From DATHZQ01 sp963823505 (GTDB taxonomy: Bacteria > Actinomycetota > Acidimicrobiia > Spongiisociales > UBA5794), in contig CAWGLY010000008.1 in NCBI GenBank assembly GCA_963823505.1, positions 248,001-312,000 of the forward strand: 64,000 bases of DNA. Reading direction: 5' to 3'. The notes beneath the pieces were generated by a model. That model was not told where the DNA came from, did no database searches, and saw only the letters and a program-made list of their open reading frames with translations. Of this stretch, positions 25,115 to 34,411 are shown piece by piece. A program made the translations under genes and the position numbers. Numbering within the stretch: the stretch's first letter is position 1; each line of letters starts with the position of its first letter.

Positions 25115-25351
25115 GATGGTTCGCTTTCCCCGTCCGGCGGCGTGGAGCCTACCGCGAGGGCCGGTCGTGTAGCGTCGTGCACGGTGCGTGGGGATCGACC
25201 CCGGCTGCGAGATTGGACCACGTCAGGTACGGCAGGCACACCACCCGCGCTGCTCGACTTCGCCGCCACGGACAGGTCGGTTGGAGTTCGGTACCGCGAG
25301 CCATGGCGACCATTCAGGCGTGGGTTGACGAAGGACGGAGCAGACCACTTC

Positions 25352-28300
25352 ATGACGGCAGGCCCCAGGAGCGACGTCCACTATGCGCTCTACTTGCCTC
25401 GCGTCCTGCTGGCGTGGAAGGCGGGCGGCGCCGAAGGAGATGTCCTCACCCTCGATGGCACGCTCCTCTTCGCCGACATTTCGGGATTCACGAGCTTGTC
25501 GGAGGAGCTCGCCCGGCAGGGCAAGATCGGAAGTGAAGAAGTCACCGCGGTCTTGAACGGTGCGTTTTCGGAATTGCTCGACGTTGCGTCCCTCGACGGC
25601 GGCGACCTCTTGAAGTTTGGTGGCGATGCGTTGCTGCTCCTCTTCACGGGCAGCGACCACGCCGGGCGTGCTGCCAGGTCGGCGTTCGACATGAGGGATG
25701 CCCTCGATGACTTCCAGAGCGCATCGAGCCCTGTGCCGCTGGCAATGTCGATGGGTCTTGCCTCCGGGTCGATCGCATGTGTGCTGGCGGGTTCGGCAAG
25801 TCGGGAGATGATCGTTGCCGGCGAGACGGCCTGGGCAGTTGTGGACATGGAGGCCACGGCCGATGCCGGCGAGATCCTCGTGGCGCCGACGACGGCGAGC
25901 CTGATCGACGACGATGCGCTCGGAAGTCCCAAGGGCAGCGGTGTGTTCCTCGAGGACGCCCCGGACGCAGACGAATTCGAGCCTGACGACGAGGCGTCGG
26001 GCACCATGGACTACGCCCACTACGTGCCGCAACGTCTGCGCAAGCATCTGACCTTGACCTTCAACGAGGGCGAACACCGTATTGCCAACGTGGCTTTCGT
26101 CAAAGTGTCGGGCCTCGACGAGCTGCTGGAGTCCACAAATCGAGATGCGGCGCAGCAAGAAATGGACCGGCTCGTCTCGAAAGTCCAGGAGGTGGCCGCA
26201 CGCTTCGAGGTCACCGTCCTTGCCAGCGACATCTCGCCAGACGGCTTCAAACTCATCCTGGTCACGGGCGTCCCGGACCGCCAGGACGGCGAGGAAGAGC
26301 GGATCCTGCGGGCGGGACACGAGGTGGCGGACATCTCCTCCCCTTTGCAGGTGTCGGTCGGGATTGCCCGCGGCAACGTATTCGCCGGCGATCTCGGTTC
26401 TCGTATGCGCCGGGTGTACACCGTCATCGGCGACACCGTGAACCTTGCTGCGCGGCTGGCGGCGGCCGCCCAGCCAGGCACCGCCCTCGTGACCGGAGAT
26501 GTCCTCGAGCGCTCCGCGAGCCTCTTCGATGCGACGGCGCTCGACCCCATCCACCTCAAGGGCAAAGCGGAGCCGGTTGCGCCCTATCGACTCAATGCGC
26601 AGATCGCCTCAGGGGGAGCGCAGCCGGCCGGCAGGTTCGACATCATCGGTCGGGATGACGAGCTCGATCGACTCATGCGTGAGATCAACGAGGCGAAGGG
26701 TGGCGCGGGCGAGGTGGTGGATATCGACGGAGTGGCGGGCATCGGCAAGACCCGCCTCCTTCAAGAGGTTGCAGAGCGGAGCGAGCAGCGTCTTCTGGTG
26801 GCGACAGGCGAGGCCTACGAGTCGTCGACCGCCTTCTACGTCGCCGGCCAGATCGTGCTCGGTGCATTCGGGCTGTCGCATGACAAGGCGCCTGAGGAGC
26901 TTGGCCAAGAGTTGGAAGAGGCGGTCGCCGCAACGTGCCACGACATGACACCGTGGCTCCCGCTCGTGGCACGGGTCGTCGGTGCCGAGGTGCCTTCGAC
27001 TCCCGAGGTGGAGACAGTCGATGGCAAGTTCCAGGCGCAGAAGACCGCCGAGGTGATCGAAGAGATGCTCACCAAGGTATTGGATGAGCCGACGCTCATC
27101 GTGATCGACGGCGCCGAGTGGATCGACGAGGCCTCCCGCGAGATCCTGATGCGCATGATGGCCGAAATCGACGAGCGACCGTGGGTCGTGTGTACCAGCC
27201 GGCGACCCGGCCAGGATTGGGATGGCCTCGATCCGGGCACGTCCATCGCACTGCCGCCGCTGTCACCCGACTCGACCCGCCGGCTGCTCGGCCTGGCCGC
27301 CGCCGACTTGGACCTCCCCATCTCGACCTTCAACGCCGTGGCCGAACGATCAGGGGGGAATCCCTTCTTTCTCCTCGAGTTGGTGGCGGCGGTACGCGAC
27401 GGCGGTGACGACTTGCCCGAGAGCATCGAAGCGGTGGCTGCAGAGCGCATCGACAGGCTGGAGCTGCGCGATCGCCGGCTGCTGAGGTACGCAGCCGTGC
27501 TGGGGCAGACCTTTGCGGTGGATTTGCTGGCCGATGCGCTTCCGGATGTCGCAGCCGTCCTCGAGGACACCCAGGTGTGGGATCGTCTGGCCGAGTTCCT
27601 GGAGATCTCTGCAACAGGCCGGGTGCGGTTCCGCCAGCCCATCCTGCGTGATGCTGCGTATGCCGGACTGCCGTATGGGAGGCGCAGGGAGTTACATCTC
27701 GCGATTGGGGAGGCCTTGGAGCGGCGAGCCCGGCGGCGTCCCGAGCGGTTCTCGGAGATGTTGTCGTTGCACTTCTCCCGCGCCGAGGACTATCCGCGTG
27801 CGTGGGAGTACTCGGTGATGGCCGCCCAGCGTGCCCAGAAGAAATACGCCAACGTCGTCGCGGCGGATTTGTACCGTCGCGCTCTCGCGGCCAGCGACCA
27901 GATGGAGGCAGTCGTGCCCGAAGAAGAGCGCGCCGAAGTGGCGGAGGCAATGGGCGACGCTGCGGATGCAGCGGGTCTCCACGACGAGGCATGGGGAGCG
28001 TACGAACAGGCGCTGACGCTTGCCCACGACAACCTGCTCTGGCGAGGCCGGCTGCTCCGCAAAGAGAGCATGGTCCAGGAGAAGATGGGTGCATACGACG
28101 ACGCGCTCGAGATCCTGCAGGCGTCGCTGGACACGCTGGAGCAGGCGCCGGCGACGCCTGACCGCGACGTGCAGCGGCTCGAGGCGATGATTGGCTATGC
28201 CGGCGTGCTGCGCCGGAAGCTCGACCCCGAAGGGAGCATCGAGTGGTGCCGCAGGGTGCTCGATTCGCCTTCGATCGAGGACCACCCGGACCTTCTCGCC

Positions 28301-29170
28301 CATGCCCTCAACTTGCTGTCCACCAACTATGCAGTGGTGAATCACGACGACAGGGGTGCCGGATCATTGCGTGCCCTCGAGATCTACCGGGAACTCGGCG
28401 ACCTGGTCGGTGAAGCGAAAGTGCTCAACAACTTGGGGTACAACGCCTACTTCCTCGGGGAATGGACTGCGGCATTCGATTACTGGACCGAAGGCGCCGC
28501 AGCCGCCGACAAGGCCGGTGACGTGATCACCGAGGCGATCATCCGCAACAACCTCGCCGAGATCGACATCGACCGCGGGAGATATGAGGACGCACGCAGC
28601 GCGCTGGATGAAGCGTTGCGCATCTGGCGCGGAGCCCGCTACTCGCTCGGGCTTGCCTTCGCCCATGCCAACTTGGGCAGGCTGGAGGGTCGCGACGGTG
28701 ACACCGACAAGGCAGCGGCCCATCTCGAGCGCGCTGCGGCGGTCTTCGAAGAGGTTGGGGCGCCCCTCGGCCGGCTCGACGTGAGGGCCAGGAGTATCGA
28801 GGTTGCGCTCCACAAGGGTGAGTGGCAGGCGGCCGGCGAGATGCTGCGGGAAGATCTCCGGGCCGTCGACGATGTACCGGGCTCCACCGTGCTGCAGGCA
28901 GCCCAGCACAGGTTGCTCGGGTATGCCTACCTCCAGGCCGGCGAAGACGCAGCCGCAGAGGTCGAGTTGCTGCGGTCGCTGGAGCTCGCAAGAGAGGCGA
29001 AGGCCCGATTTGAGGAAGCGCTCACGTTGCACGCAATGGCGCGATGGGCGGAGCGGACCGGTGAGGGCGGCGACTGGTCGGAGGCCGCGGCGGCCATTCT
29101 CCATGAGCTCGGCGTCGAGCGAGTTCCTTATGTGCCAATTGCTGCCCCGCGCAACGACTTGGCGAGCTAG
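25352..29170 (+). CDS. tandem class III cyclase-NTPase-TPR protein (soluble-adenylyl-cyclase-like)
   Basis: A 1272-residue protein. Cyclase domain C1 (about 33-190) has both metal Asp residues (D42 in FADISGF, D92 in FGGDALL) but lacks the transition-state Asn and Arg (Trp161 and Asp165 instead). Domain C2 (about 235-415) has Lys251 in place of the first Asp but keeps Asn364 and Arg368 in YTVIGDTVNLAARL. The two would therefore complement each other in one active site, as in mammalian cyclases. An NTPase follows, with Walker A GVAGIGKTR (460-468) and Walker B LIVIDGAEW, then a TPR-like helical region (about 850-1250). This is the order found in human soluble adenylyl cyclase. A Thr stands where most adenylyl cyclases have the adenine-binding Asp. 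No membrane helix. ATG 25352 begins the conserved part; weak ribosome-binding site. Confidence 0.85.
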   Translation: MTAGPRSDVHYALYLPRVLLAWKAGGAEGDVLTLDGTLLFADISGFTSLSEELARQGKIGSEEVTAVLNGAFSELLDVASLDGGDLLKFGGDALLLLFTGSDHAGRAARSAFDMRDALDDFQSASSPVPLAMSMGLASGSIACVLAGSASREMIVAGETAWAVVDMEATADAGEILVAPTTASLIDDDALGSPKGSGVFLEDAPDADEFEPDDEASGTMDYAHYVPQRLRKHLTLTFNEGEHRIANVAFVKVSGLDELLESTNRDAAQQEMDRLVSKVQEVAARFEVTVLASDISPDGFKLILVTGVPDRQDGEEERILRAGHEVADISSPLQVSVGIARGNVFAGDLGSRMRRVYTVIGDTVNLAARLAAAAQPGTALVTGDVLERSASLFDATALDPIHLKGKAEPVAPYRLNAQIASGGAQPAGRFDIIGRDDELDRLMREINEAKGGAGEVVDIDGVAGIGKTRLLQEVAERSEQRLLVATGEAYESSTAFYVAGQIVLGAFGLSHDKAPEELGQELEEAVAATCHDMTPWLPLVARVVGAEVPSTPEVETVDGKFQAQKTAEVIEEMLTKVLDEPTLIVIDGAEWIDEASREILMRMMAEIDERPWVVCTSRRPGQDWDGLDPGTSIALPPLSPDSTRRLLGLAAADLDLPISTFNAVAERSGGNPFFLLELVAAVRDGGDDLPESIEAVAAERIDRLELRDRRLLRYAAVLGQTFAVDLLADALPDVAAVLEDTQVWDRLAEFLEISATGRVRFRQPILRDAAYAGLPYGRRRELHLAIGEALERRARRRPERFSEMLSLHFSRAEDYPRAWEYSVMAAQRAQKKYANVVAADLYRRALAASDQMEAVVPEEERAEVAEAMGDAADAAGLHDEAWGAYEQALTLAHDNLLWRGRLLRKESMVQEKMGAYDDALEILQASLDTLEQAPATPDRDVQRLEAMIGYAGVLRRKLDPEGSIEWCRRVLDSPSIEDHPDLLAHALNLLSTNYAVVNHDDRGAGSLRALEIYRELGDLVGEAKVLNNLGYNAYFLGEWTAAFDYWTEGAAAADKAGDVITEAIIRNNLAEIDIDRGRYEDARSALDEALRIWRGARYSLGLAFAHANLGRLEGRDGDTDKAAAHLERAAAVFEEVGAPLGRLDVRARSIEVALHKGEWQAAGEMLREDLRAVDDVPGSTVLQAAQHRLLGYAYLQAGEDAAAEVELLRSLELAREAKARFEEALTLHAMARWAERTGEGGDWSEAAAAILHELGVERVPYVPIAAPRNDLAS

Positions 29171-29275
29171 TCTCGATCGGAGAGAGAGCGGAGTCGGTGG
29201 GGGTCATCGGCTGAGGGAAGAGCCGGGGTTGGCGCTCGTGCGTCGATGCCAGCTTCGGACGAGGGGGCGTTGTAT

Positions 29276-29497
29276 ATGCGGGGGTCCACAGTATCGGGGT
29301 CGCGCCCCGCGGCGCTGGGCGCAATTCTCGCGATAGTCGCAGCACTGCTCGTGGCCCCGCCTTCTGTCCCCGTCGCCCGAGCGACCGACCACACCGTCGG
29401 CGCCGGCCAGACCTACGAGACGATCGCAGACGCCCTCGCCGACACGGGCAGCGTGCTGGCAGGGGACGGCGGCTCGGTGTTGACTCCCTCGAGCTGA
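29276..29497 (+). pseudogene. secreted PKD-domain protein, N-terminal fragment
   Basis: The fragment encodes a signal peptide (AALGAILAIVAALLVAPPSVPVARAT) and the first 30 residues of a mature protein (HTVGAGQTYETIADALAD), a start typical of right-handed beta-helix proteins. It then meets a stop at 29497. The following segment continues in the -1 frame; a missing base between about 29462 and 29480 would join them (GSVVDSLELTVEA). The ATG at 29276 follows a GAGGGGG box. Even when rejoined, the protein jumps from a beta-helix-like start to a PKD domain, so part of the gene may also have been deleted. Confidence 0.6.
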
Positions 29498-30231
29498 CCG
29501 TCGAGGCCGTCGGCGGCACCAACACCGCCCCGGTGATCACCGCGTTCGTCGGACCGCTGGATCCGCTTTCGTTCCACCTCGAGGCAATCGCTTCGGCGAC
29601 GTTCACCGATCCCGATGCCGGCGACACGTTCTCCGCTGTGTTGGACTGGGGGGACGGTGCGGTCTCCCAGCCGGTGCCGACGAGCGTCGGGGGTGGCGAG
29701 TTCACGATCACCGATGGTCACTTCTACACCGAGCCGGGCATCTACACGTTGACGCTCACAGTGACGGACGCGGCAGGGGCCTTCGCCGTGGAGACGTTCG
29801 AGTATGCCGTCATGTTCGACCCTGCAGGCCGGAAGATCCTTGGCTCGGTGCGGGTGACGGAAGGCACCGAGCAGCATCTCGGCGTGCACGTCAAGCCGGC
29901 TCGTCAGACGGGGATCCCCGAAGGCAACGTGAAGTACAACTTCGATGGCTCAGGGTTCGCCGACGGGCTCGAGGCCCAGGAGATCGACTACATCTGGATC
30001 TTCGGCAATTGGGGCATCACCGGCGGGACGGCTCGGATCGACGGTGAGGGGGACTACGAGTTCTTCGTGACGGCCGTCGACGACAGCAAGAGCGGGGGTG
30101 TGGACGCATTCCGGGTCAAGGTGTGGGTCGCCGGCGATCCCGAAAACGTCGTGTTCGACACCCAGCCGGGCGCCGACACATATGCAGCTCCGACGACAGT
30201 GCCCGACACGGGCAACATCGTCGTCCGGTAG
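29482..30231 (+). pseudogene. secreted PKD-domain protein, C-terminal fragment
   Basis: This segment lacks its own convincing start and reads on from the fragment above. It holds one PKD-like immunoglobulin fold: ATFTDPDAGDTFSAVLDWGDG with the WGDG turn, then FYTEPGIYTLTLTVTDAAG. It is followed by a beta-rich domain of about 125 residues (GSVRVTEGTEQHLG...KVWVAGDPENVVFDTQPG). There is no C-terminal anchor, so the product would be released or held by other means. A hairpin at 30253 ends the unit. A GTG or ATG near 29533 could start a cytoplasmic form, which would make little sense for a PKD protein. Confidence 0.6.
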
Positions 30232-30252
30232 CCTTCCGGCAACTCGTGGTCA

Positions 30253-30278
30253 GGCTCCCTCGCTCAGGCGGGGGAGCC
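30253..30278 (+). terminator. terminator hairpin after the PKD gene
   Basis: Arms GGCTCCC (30253-30259) and GGGAGCC (30272-30278) form a stem with loop TCGCTCAGGCGG. It is followed by AGCCCTTTGCGG, a weak T-tract, 22 bases after the stop. Confidence 0.6.
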
Positions 30279-30384
30279 AGCCCTTTGCGGCTCCTATTCG
30301 AGCCATAACCTCTTGCTAACCGCACTGTGGGACCGTGCGCCATGCCTGAGGATCCGTCTCGGGTAACGCAGAGGGAGTCCGCTC

Positions 30385-30981
30385 ATGAAGTCCGCAGAGG
30401 TCGTAGACCGGCGGAACGCTGCGCCAATCGGCGATTCGGCCGCAGACCTGCTCGAAGCCGCCGCCACTGGATCGCAGAGCGCCTGGGAAACCATCGTTGA
30501 TCGCTACCGCGAACCGGTATGGCGGGTAATTCGCGGTTTTCGCCTCGACCATGCGACCTCTGAGGATGTTGCCCAGTTCGTGTGGATGCAGCTCCTGCAG
30601 AACCTCGACAAGATCAGGGACCCTGAGCGGTTGGCCGCGTGGCTTGGAGTGACCGCTCGACGGGCGGCCATCGACGTCTACAGGTCGCGGGGCAGGGTCA
30701 TCGCGACCGAGGACATCGAGGCGACGGCAGAGCTGGTGTCATGGGACAGCGACCACGTCGTGGCTGCCGAGGAGCGTGCGGCCGTCGTCCGGGCTCTGGC
30801 GACGCTCCCCGGCGACATGCAAGAGCTGCTGAGCTTGGTTGCCATCGACCCGCCTCTGCCGTATGTCGAGATCGCGGCGATGCTCGATCGACCGGTGGGC
30901 AGCATCGGGCCGAGCAGAGCGAGAGCGTTGCGGCGACTCCGCACGGCCTACGAGGCTGCCCTCGGCATCAAAGTGGGTTGA
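30385..30981 (+). CDS. RNA polymerase sigma factor, ECF type
   Basis: A 198-residue sigma-70 family protein with a 25-residue N-terminal extension. Region 2 is WETIVDRYREPVWRVIRGFRLDHATSEDVAQFVWMQLLQNLDKIRDPERLAAWLGVTARRAAIDVYRSRGR. Region 4 is ALATLPGDMQELLSLVAIDPPLPYVEIAAMLDRPVGSIGPSRARALRRLR. In the recognition helix, Gly-Ser-Ile-Gly-Pro-Ser replaces the more usual GTVKSR; IGPSRARALRRL is typical of one actinobacterial ECF group. No anti-sigma gene follows: the next gene is convergent and overlaps it by 14 bases. Confidence 0.88.
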   Translation: MKSAEVVDRRNAAPIGDSAADLLEAAATGSQSAWETIVDRYREPVWRVIRGFRLDHATSEDVAQFVWMQLLQNLDKIRDPERLAAWLGVTARRAAIDVYRSRGRVIATEDIEATAELVSWDSDHVVAAEERAAVVRALATLPGDMQELLSLVAIDPPLPYVEIAAMLDRPVGSIGPSRARALRRLRTAYEAALGIKVG

Positions 30982-32131
30982 GCGTCGAGGTGCGCTCCGT
31001 TGCCAAATGCACCAGGCCCATCGTCAGGGTGGCGCCAACGAGAATGGGGCTGACCACCTCCAGCGAGGAGGCGGCGATCGCACGACCGATCAACCACGGA
31101 AGTGCCGCAGCTCCTGCGCTTGCTGCAGCGAGCTGGTAGCCGACCATGGCGTTGGTGCGCTCAGTTCCCAGCCGCGCGGGAGTCAGCGTGACGAGTGTGG
31201 GGAAGATCCCGGCGAGGCTTGCTCCCATCGCGGGTAGTGCGATGACACCGGTTCCGGCGGGGTCCGCCCAGAACCACACGGCGCCTGCGATCGCGCCGAG
31301 CACGCTGATGGCCAGCACCCGCGGAGGTCCGATGCGAGTGGCGACCGCGCTCAACCCGAGCCGCCCCACGGTCAAGCCGGCCCAATACGAGGCCACCCAC
31401 AGCCCCGCTCGGCCGGTTGCGATGCCGCGGCTCTCGGTGAGCACACTGAAGGACCACTGGCCTGTGGCGACTTCGATGCCCGTGTAGAGGAAGAACATGA
31501 GCAGGCTCAGCACGACCAGACGGTCCACATCGGGGCGCCGGCCGTCCCCTGACCGCTCCGGGGCCGGCAGCCAGCCTCCCCGGCGCGTGGTGAGCGCCAG
31601 GAGCAGCGCCCCCTGGGCGATGGCGAAAGCGACGTAGCCGGCGGGCCATCCCGCGCTCCCGGCGACCGCGACTGCCATCACGATTGGCCCCAGGGTGGCG
31701 CCCACACCAAAACCGGCGTGCAGCATGTTCATCTCTCCCGGCGAGAAGTGGTGCGCCGCATACGCATTGAGCGTGGTGTCGAGCGATCCTCCCCCGACCC
31801 CGAGGAGCACGGCAGCGCCGAGCACCATGGCCCATGTGCCGCTCGTGGTGTAGGTGATCAATCCGGCGAGCGACAGCGTCGATGCAGCAATGAGCACCCG
31901 GCCGTACCCGTAGCGTGCAATGGCACGGCCGGCGAGAGCGCTTGCAGTGGCGTATCCGATCAGACCGGCGGCCAGCAACGTCCCGAGGTCGGCGATGGGC
32001 CGCTCGATGGTCGTTCGCATCGACGGCCATGCGGTCCCAAGCCCGCTTTCCGACAAGCCGAGGACCGCGAACGAGGCAACGGCAAGCACGACCATCGATC
32101 GCCGGCGCCGAGGAACAGTGAGGTCGTGCAC
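30968..32131 (-). CDS. major facilitator superfamily transporter
   Basis: A membrane protein of about 387 residues with 11-12 predicted helices and MFS loops such as RAIARYGYGRVL between helices 2 and 3. It includes GSLDTTLNAYAAHHFSPGEMNMLHAGFGVGATLGP, which resembles sugar or drug exporters of the FucP/YbjJ type. The frame is open upstream to 32308, but GTG 32131 (with RRRRSMVVLAVASFAVLG following) fits an MFS N-terminus and leaves 70 bases for divergent promoters with the SDR gene. The substrate is unknown. Its last 14 bases overlap the sigma-factor gene tail to tail. Confidence 0.82.
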   Translation of the reverse strand: MHDLTVPRRRRSMVVLAVASFAVLGLSESGLGTAWPSMRTTIERPIADLGTLLAAGLIGYATASALAGRAIARYGYGRVLIAASTLSLAGLITYTTSGTWAMVLGAAVLLGVGGGSLDTTLNAYAAHHFSPGEMNMLHAGFGVGATLGPIVMAVAVAGSAGWPAGYVAFAIAQGALLLALTTRRGGWLPAPERSGDGRRPDVDRLVVLSLLMFFLYTGIEVATGQWSFSVLTESRGIATGRAGLWVASYWAGLTVGRLGLSAVATRIGPPRVLAISVLGAIAGAVWFWADPAGTGVIALPAMGASLAGIFPTLVTLTPARLGTERTNAMVGYQLAAASAGAAALPWLIGRAIAASSLEVVSPILVGATLTMGLVHLATERTSTLNPL

Positions 32132-32201
32132 CAGGGGAGGGTAGGAGCCCGTCGACAGGACAGCGCGCAAAAGGCTGACGTCGCACGGTAGGGTCGCAGT
32201 C

Positions 32202-32966
32202 GTGGATCTCCCCGACTTCTCGCTCGCCGGCAAGGTCGCCCTCGTCACAGGAGCGACCCGTGGCATCGGTCGTGGCGTTGCATTGGCGCTGGCCGGAGCG
32301 GGAGCCACCGTTGCCGGAGCGGGCCGCGATCGATCGCTGCTCGACTCCCTTGTCGCCGAGATCGAGACCCAAGGGGGTCAAGCGATCGGCCTTGGCCTCG
32401 ACGTGCGCGACGTCGCCGCGATCCGGTCGGTCGTCGGCGACGTACACGATCGGCTCGGGTCCATCGACGTCCTGGTCAACAACGCGGGGCTCGGTGCCAA
32501 TCACCCGGCTGAGGACGTCACGGAAGCCGAGTGGGACGAAATGATGTCGGTCAACCTGCGCGGTCTCTTCTTCTGTGCGCAAGCCGCAGGGCGAGTCATG
32601 CTCGAGCAGGGGAGCGGCAGCATCGTCAACATGTCGTCGCAAGCCGGCGTCGTGGGGATCCGCGACCATGCGGTCTACTCCGCCAGCAAGGGCGGGGTGA
32701 ACCTGCTGACAAAGGTTCTGGCGCTCGAATGGGGGCACAGGGGCGTGAACGTGAACGCCGTCGCCCCCACCTTCATCTACACGCCTGGCACGGCGGAGCG
32801 GTTGGACCAACCTGAGTATCTCGAGGCCGTACTCGACCGTCTCCCGATCGGCCGCGTCGGTTCGATCACCGATGTCGCTGCGGCCGTCATCTACCTTGCG
32901 TCACCAGCAGGCGCCATGGTCAACGGCCATGTGTTGCTCGTCGACGGCGGGTGGACGGCGCAATGA
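32202..32966 (+). CDS. short-chain dehydrogenase/reductase (SDR) family oxidoreductase
   Basis: A 254-residue classical SDR. The nucleotide-binding TGATRGIGRG, NNAGLG, catalytic Ser in VNMSSQAG, and YSASKGG active-site Tyr and Lys are all present, with a typical C-terminal INGHVLLVDGGWT-like end (MVNGHVLLVDGGWTAQ). It resembles gluconate 5-dehydrogenase or 2-deoxygluconate 3-dehydrogenase more than FabG, but the substrate is uncertain. The start is GTG. It is divergent from the MFS gene, so the two may belong to one pathway. Confidence 0.88.
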   Translation: MDLPDFSLAGKVALVTGATRGIGRGVALALAGAGATVAGAGRDRSLLDSLVAEIETQGGQAIGLGLDVRDVAAIRSVVGDVHDRLGSIDVLVNNAGLGANHPAEDVTEAEWDEMMSVNLRGLFFCAQAAGRVMLEQGSGSIVNMSSQAGVVGIRDHAVYSASKGGVNLLTKVLALEWGHRGVNVNAVAPTFIYTPGTAERLDQPEYLEAVLDRLPIGRVGSITDVAAAVIYLASPAGAMVNGHVLLVDGGWTAQ

Positions 32967-32995
32967 GCGCAAGGCTCGAGTGACCCGGGACTCCG

Positions 32996-33430
32996 TCAGG
33001 CGGCCCGATCCGGCTTGACGACCAGGACGTCGCAGTGGGCGAGGTGGATCGCCCGATGGCTCGTGGATCCCAGGAAGATCGAAGCGATCTCACCACGGCC
33101 CCTGGTGCCGACGACGAGGAGGTCGGCACGGACGTTTTCGACGTACGCGACGAGCGTGTCCGGAGGGTACCCCTCGAGATCGACGCGGAGCACCTCGACG
33201 TCTGACCCCTCCACCTGACTCCTCACCTGGTCCCACACCCTCGTTCGTTCGGCGGTTTCGAGCTTCTCCACGTCAACGGGGAAGATCCCGTAGCCCGCCG
33301 TCACCGTCGGCGGCAGGTGGAAGACGTGCACGATGTGGAGTTCGGCATTCTGGAGCTTCGCCTGCCGCAAGCCGTGTTCGACCACGCACACGGAATGGGG
33401 AGTGTCGTCGATGCCGGCCACGATGATCAT
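32996..33430 (-). CDS. universal stress protein (UspA) family
   Basis: A 144-residue UspA-fold protein, with IIVAGIDDTPHSVCVVEHGLRQA at the start and the ATP-binding pattern GTRGRGEIASIFLGSTSHRAIHLAHCDVLVVKP at the end (GxxGxG...GS.S). Such proteins bind ATP or AMP and help survival under stress. ATG 33430 is chosen because GGAGGTGA sits just upstream; another ATG at 33451 is in frame. It is divergent from the glutamine amidotransferase gene, with iterons between. Confidence 0.9.
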   Translation of the reverse strand: MIIVAGIDDTPHSVCVVEHGLRQAKLQNAELHIVHVFHLPPTVTAGYGIFPVDVEKLETAERTRVWDQVRSQVEGSDVEVLRVDLEGYPPDTLVAYVENVRADLLVVGTRGRGEIASIFLGSTSHRAIHLAHCDVLVVKPDRAA

Positions 33431-33557
33431 ATTGCTCACCTCCACCTGCATGATCGAGAACCGCCGGAGAGGGCGGTAGGGCCGTTCGACGGTGCCGACT
33501 GCGGCCGATGGCACGACGTTGTCGGGCGCCAAGGACGTCCGTGCCGTGAAGCCATGG

Positions 33558-33601
33558 AGCGCAATGTTCTCCAGCGCAATGTTCTCCAGGCGATGTTCTC
33601 T
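33558..33601. repeat. three tandem 15-bp iterons between divergent genes
   Basis: AGCGCAATGTTCTCC occurs at 33558-33572 and again at 33573-33587. A degenerate third copy, AGGCGATGTTCTCT, lies at 33588-33601. They end 12 bases before the amidotransferase ATG and 130 bases from the universal-stress gene, a good place for a regulator binding in phase every 15 bp. They could also be part of the coding frame if translation started at 33593. Confidence 0.6.
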
Positions 33602-33613
33602 AGCATTGTGGCC

Positions 33614-34342
33614 ATGCGCCCGGTCATCGGCATCACCACGCGTCCCCGTGTCATCCCGACGTCGGGGGGCGAGCTGGAAGCTCACACGCTGCAACACACC
33701 TACTCCGATTCGGTGCTCCGAGCCGGTGGCGTGCCGATCCTCCTCGCCCCTGTTCCCAACAACGACGTGGACAATCTCCTCGATCGTGTCGATGGTCTCG
33801 TGCTTTCCGGCGGGGGTGACGTCGAGCCCGAGCGGTACGGAAGCCGGCGACTCGACTCGATGTACGGCATGGACTTCGACCGTGATGAGTTCGAGATCGA
33901 GCTGGTCCGTTGCGCAGCCAGGCGGAAGACACCGATGCTGGCGATATGCCGAGGCATCCAAGTGCTCAACGTCGCGCTGGGTGGGACGCTCATCGAGGAC
34001 ATCCCGACCGAGATTGGATCGATGGATCACACCGTCATCGGTCACCACGTGTTCAACGGGCACCAGCACGTCCGGCTCGACGAGGGGTGTCGAGTGGCTG
34101 CTGTAGTGGGTGGCCACCACCTCGAGGTCAATTCGATCCACCACCAGGCCGTGCGGGATTTGGCGCCGGGGTTCCGCGCAGTCGGCTGGGCAGATGATGG
34201 GGTGGTGGAAGCGATCGAGCACGAAGATCCTTCGTGGCCGCTCCTTGCGGTGCAGTGGCACCCCGAGTACCTCGGTGATGCGGACGACGAAGCATCGTGG
34301 GCGCTGTTCCACTCGCTCGTCGAGTCGGCAACCCCCGGTTGA
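33614..34342 (+). CDS. class I glutamine amidotransferase (peptidase C26; PuuD-like gamma-glutamyl-GABA hydrolase family)
   Basis: The 242-residue protein has the nucleophile Cys in MLAICRGIQVLNVALGG and the His-Glu pair in LLAVQWHPEY. The N-terminal RPVIGITTRPR, DGLVLSGGGDVEP and HHQAVRDLAPGF segments match PuuD and related hydrolases that split gamma-glutamyl amides. ATG 33614 gives the family's MRPVIGIT start. ATG 33593 and GTG 33608 are alternatives. Substrate by family: gamma-glutamyl-GABA or a similar polyamine-derived amide; no other Puu genes are nearby. Confidence 0.85.
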   Translation: MRPVIGITTRPRVIPTSGGELEAHTLQHTYSDSVLRAGGVPILLAPVPNNDVDNLLDRVDGLVLSGGGDVEPERYGSRRLDSMYGMDFDRDEFEIELVRCAARRKTPMLAICRGIQVLNVALGGTLIEDIPTEIGSMDHTVIGHHVFNGHQHVRLDEGCRVAAVVGGHHLEVNSIHHQAVRDLAPGFRAVGWADDGVVEAIEHEDPSWPLLAVQWHPEYLGDADDEASWALFHSLVESATPG

Positions 34343-34411
34343 TCGAGGTTCCAGTGCGACGCCGCAGAGCTCCGGTCGTGGGGATGGTCATCGGGGCGTC
34401 GACCCGACAGC

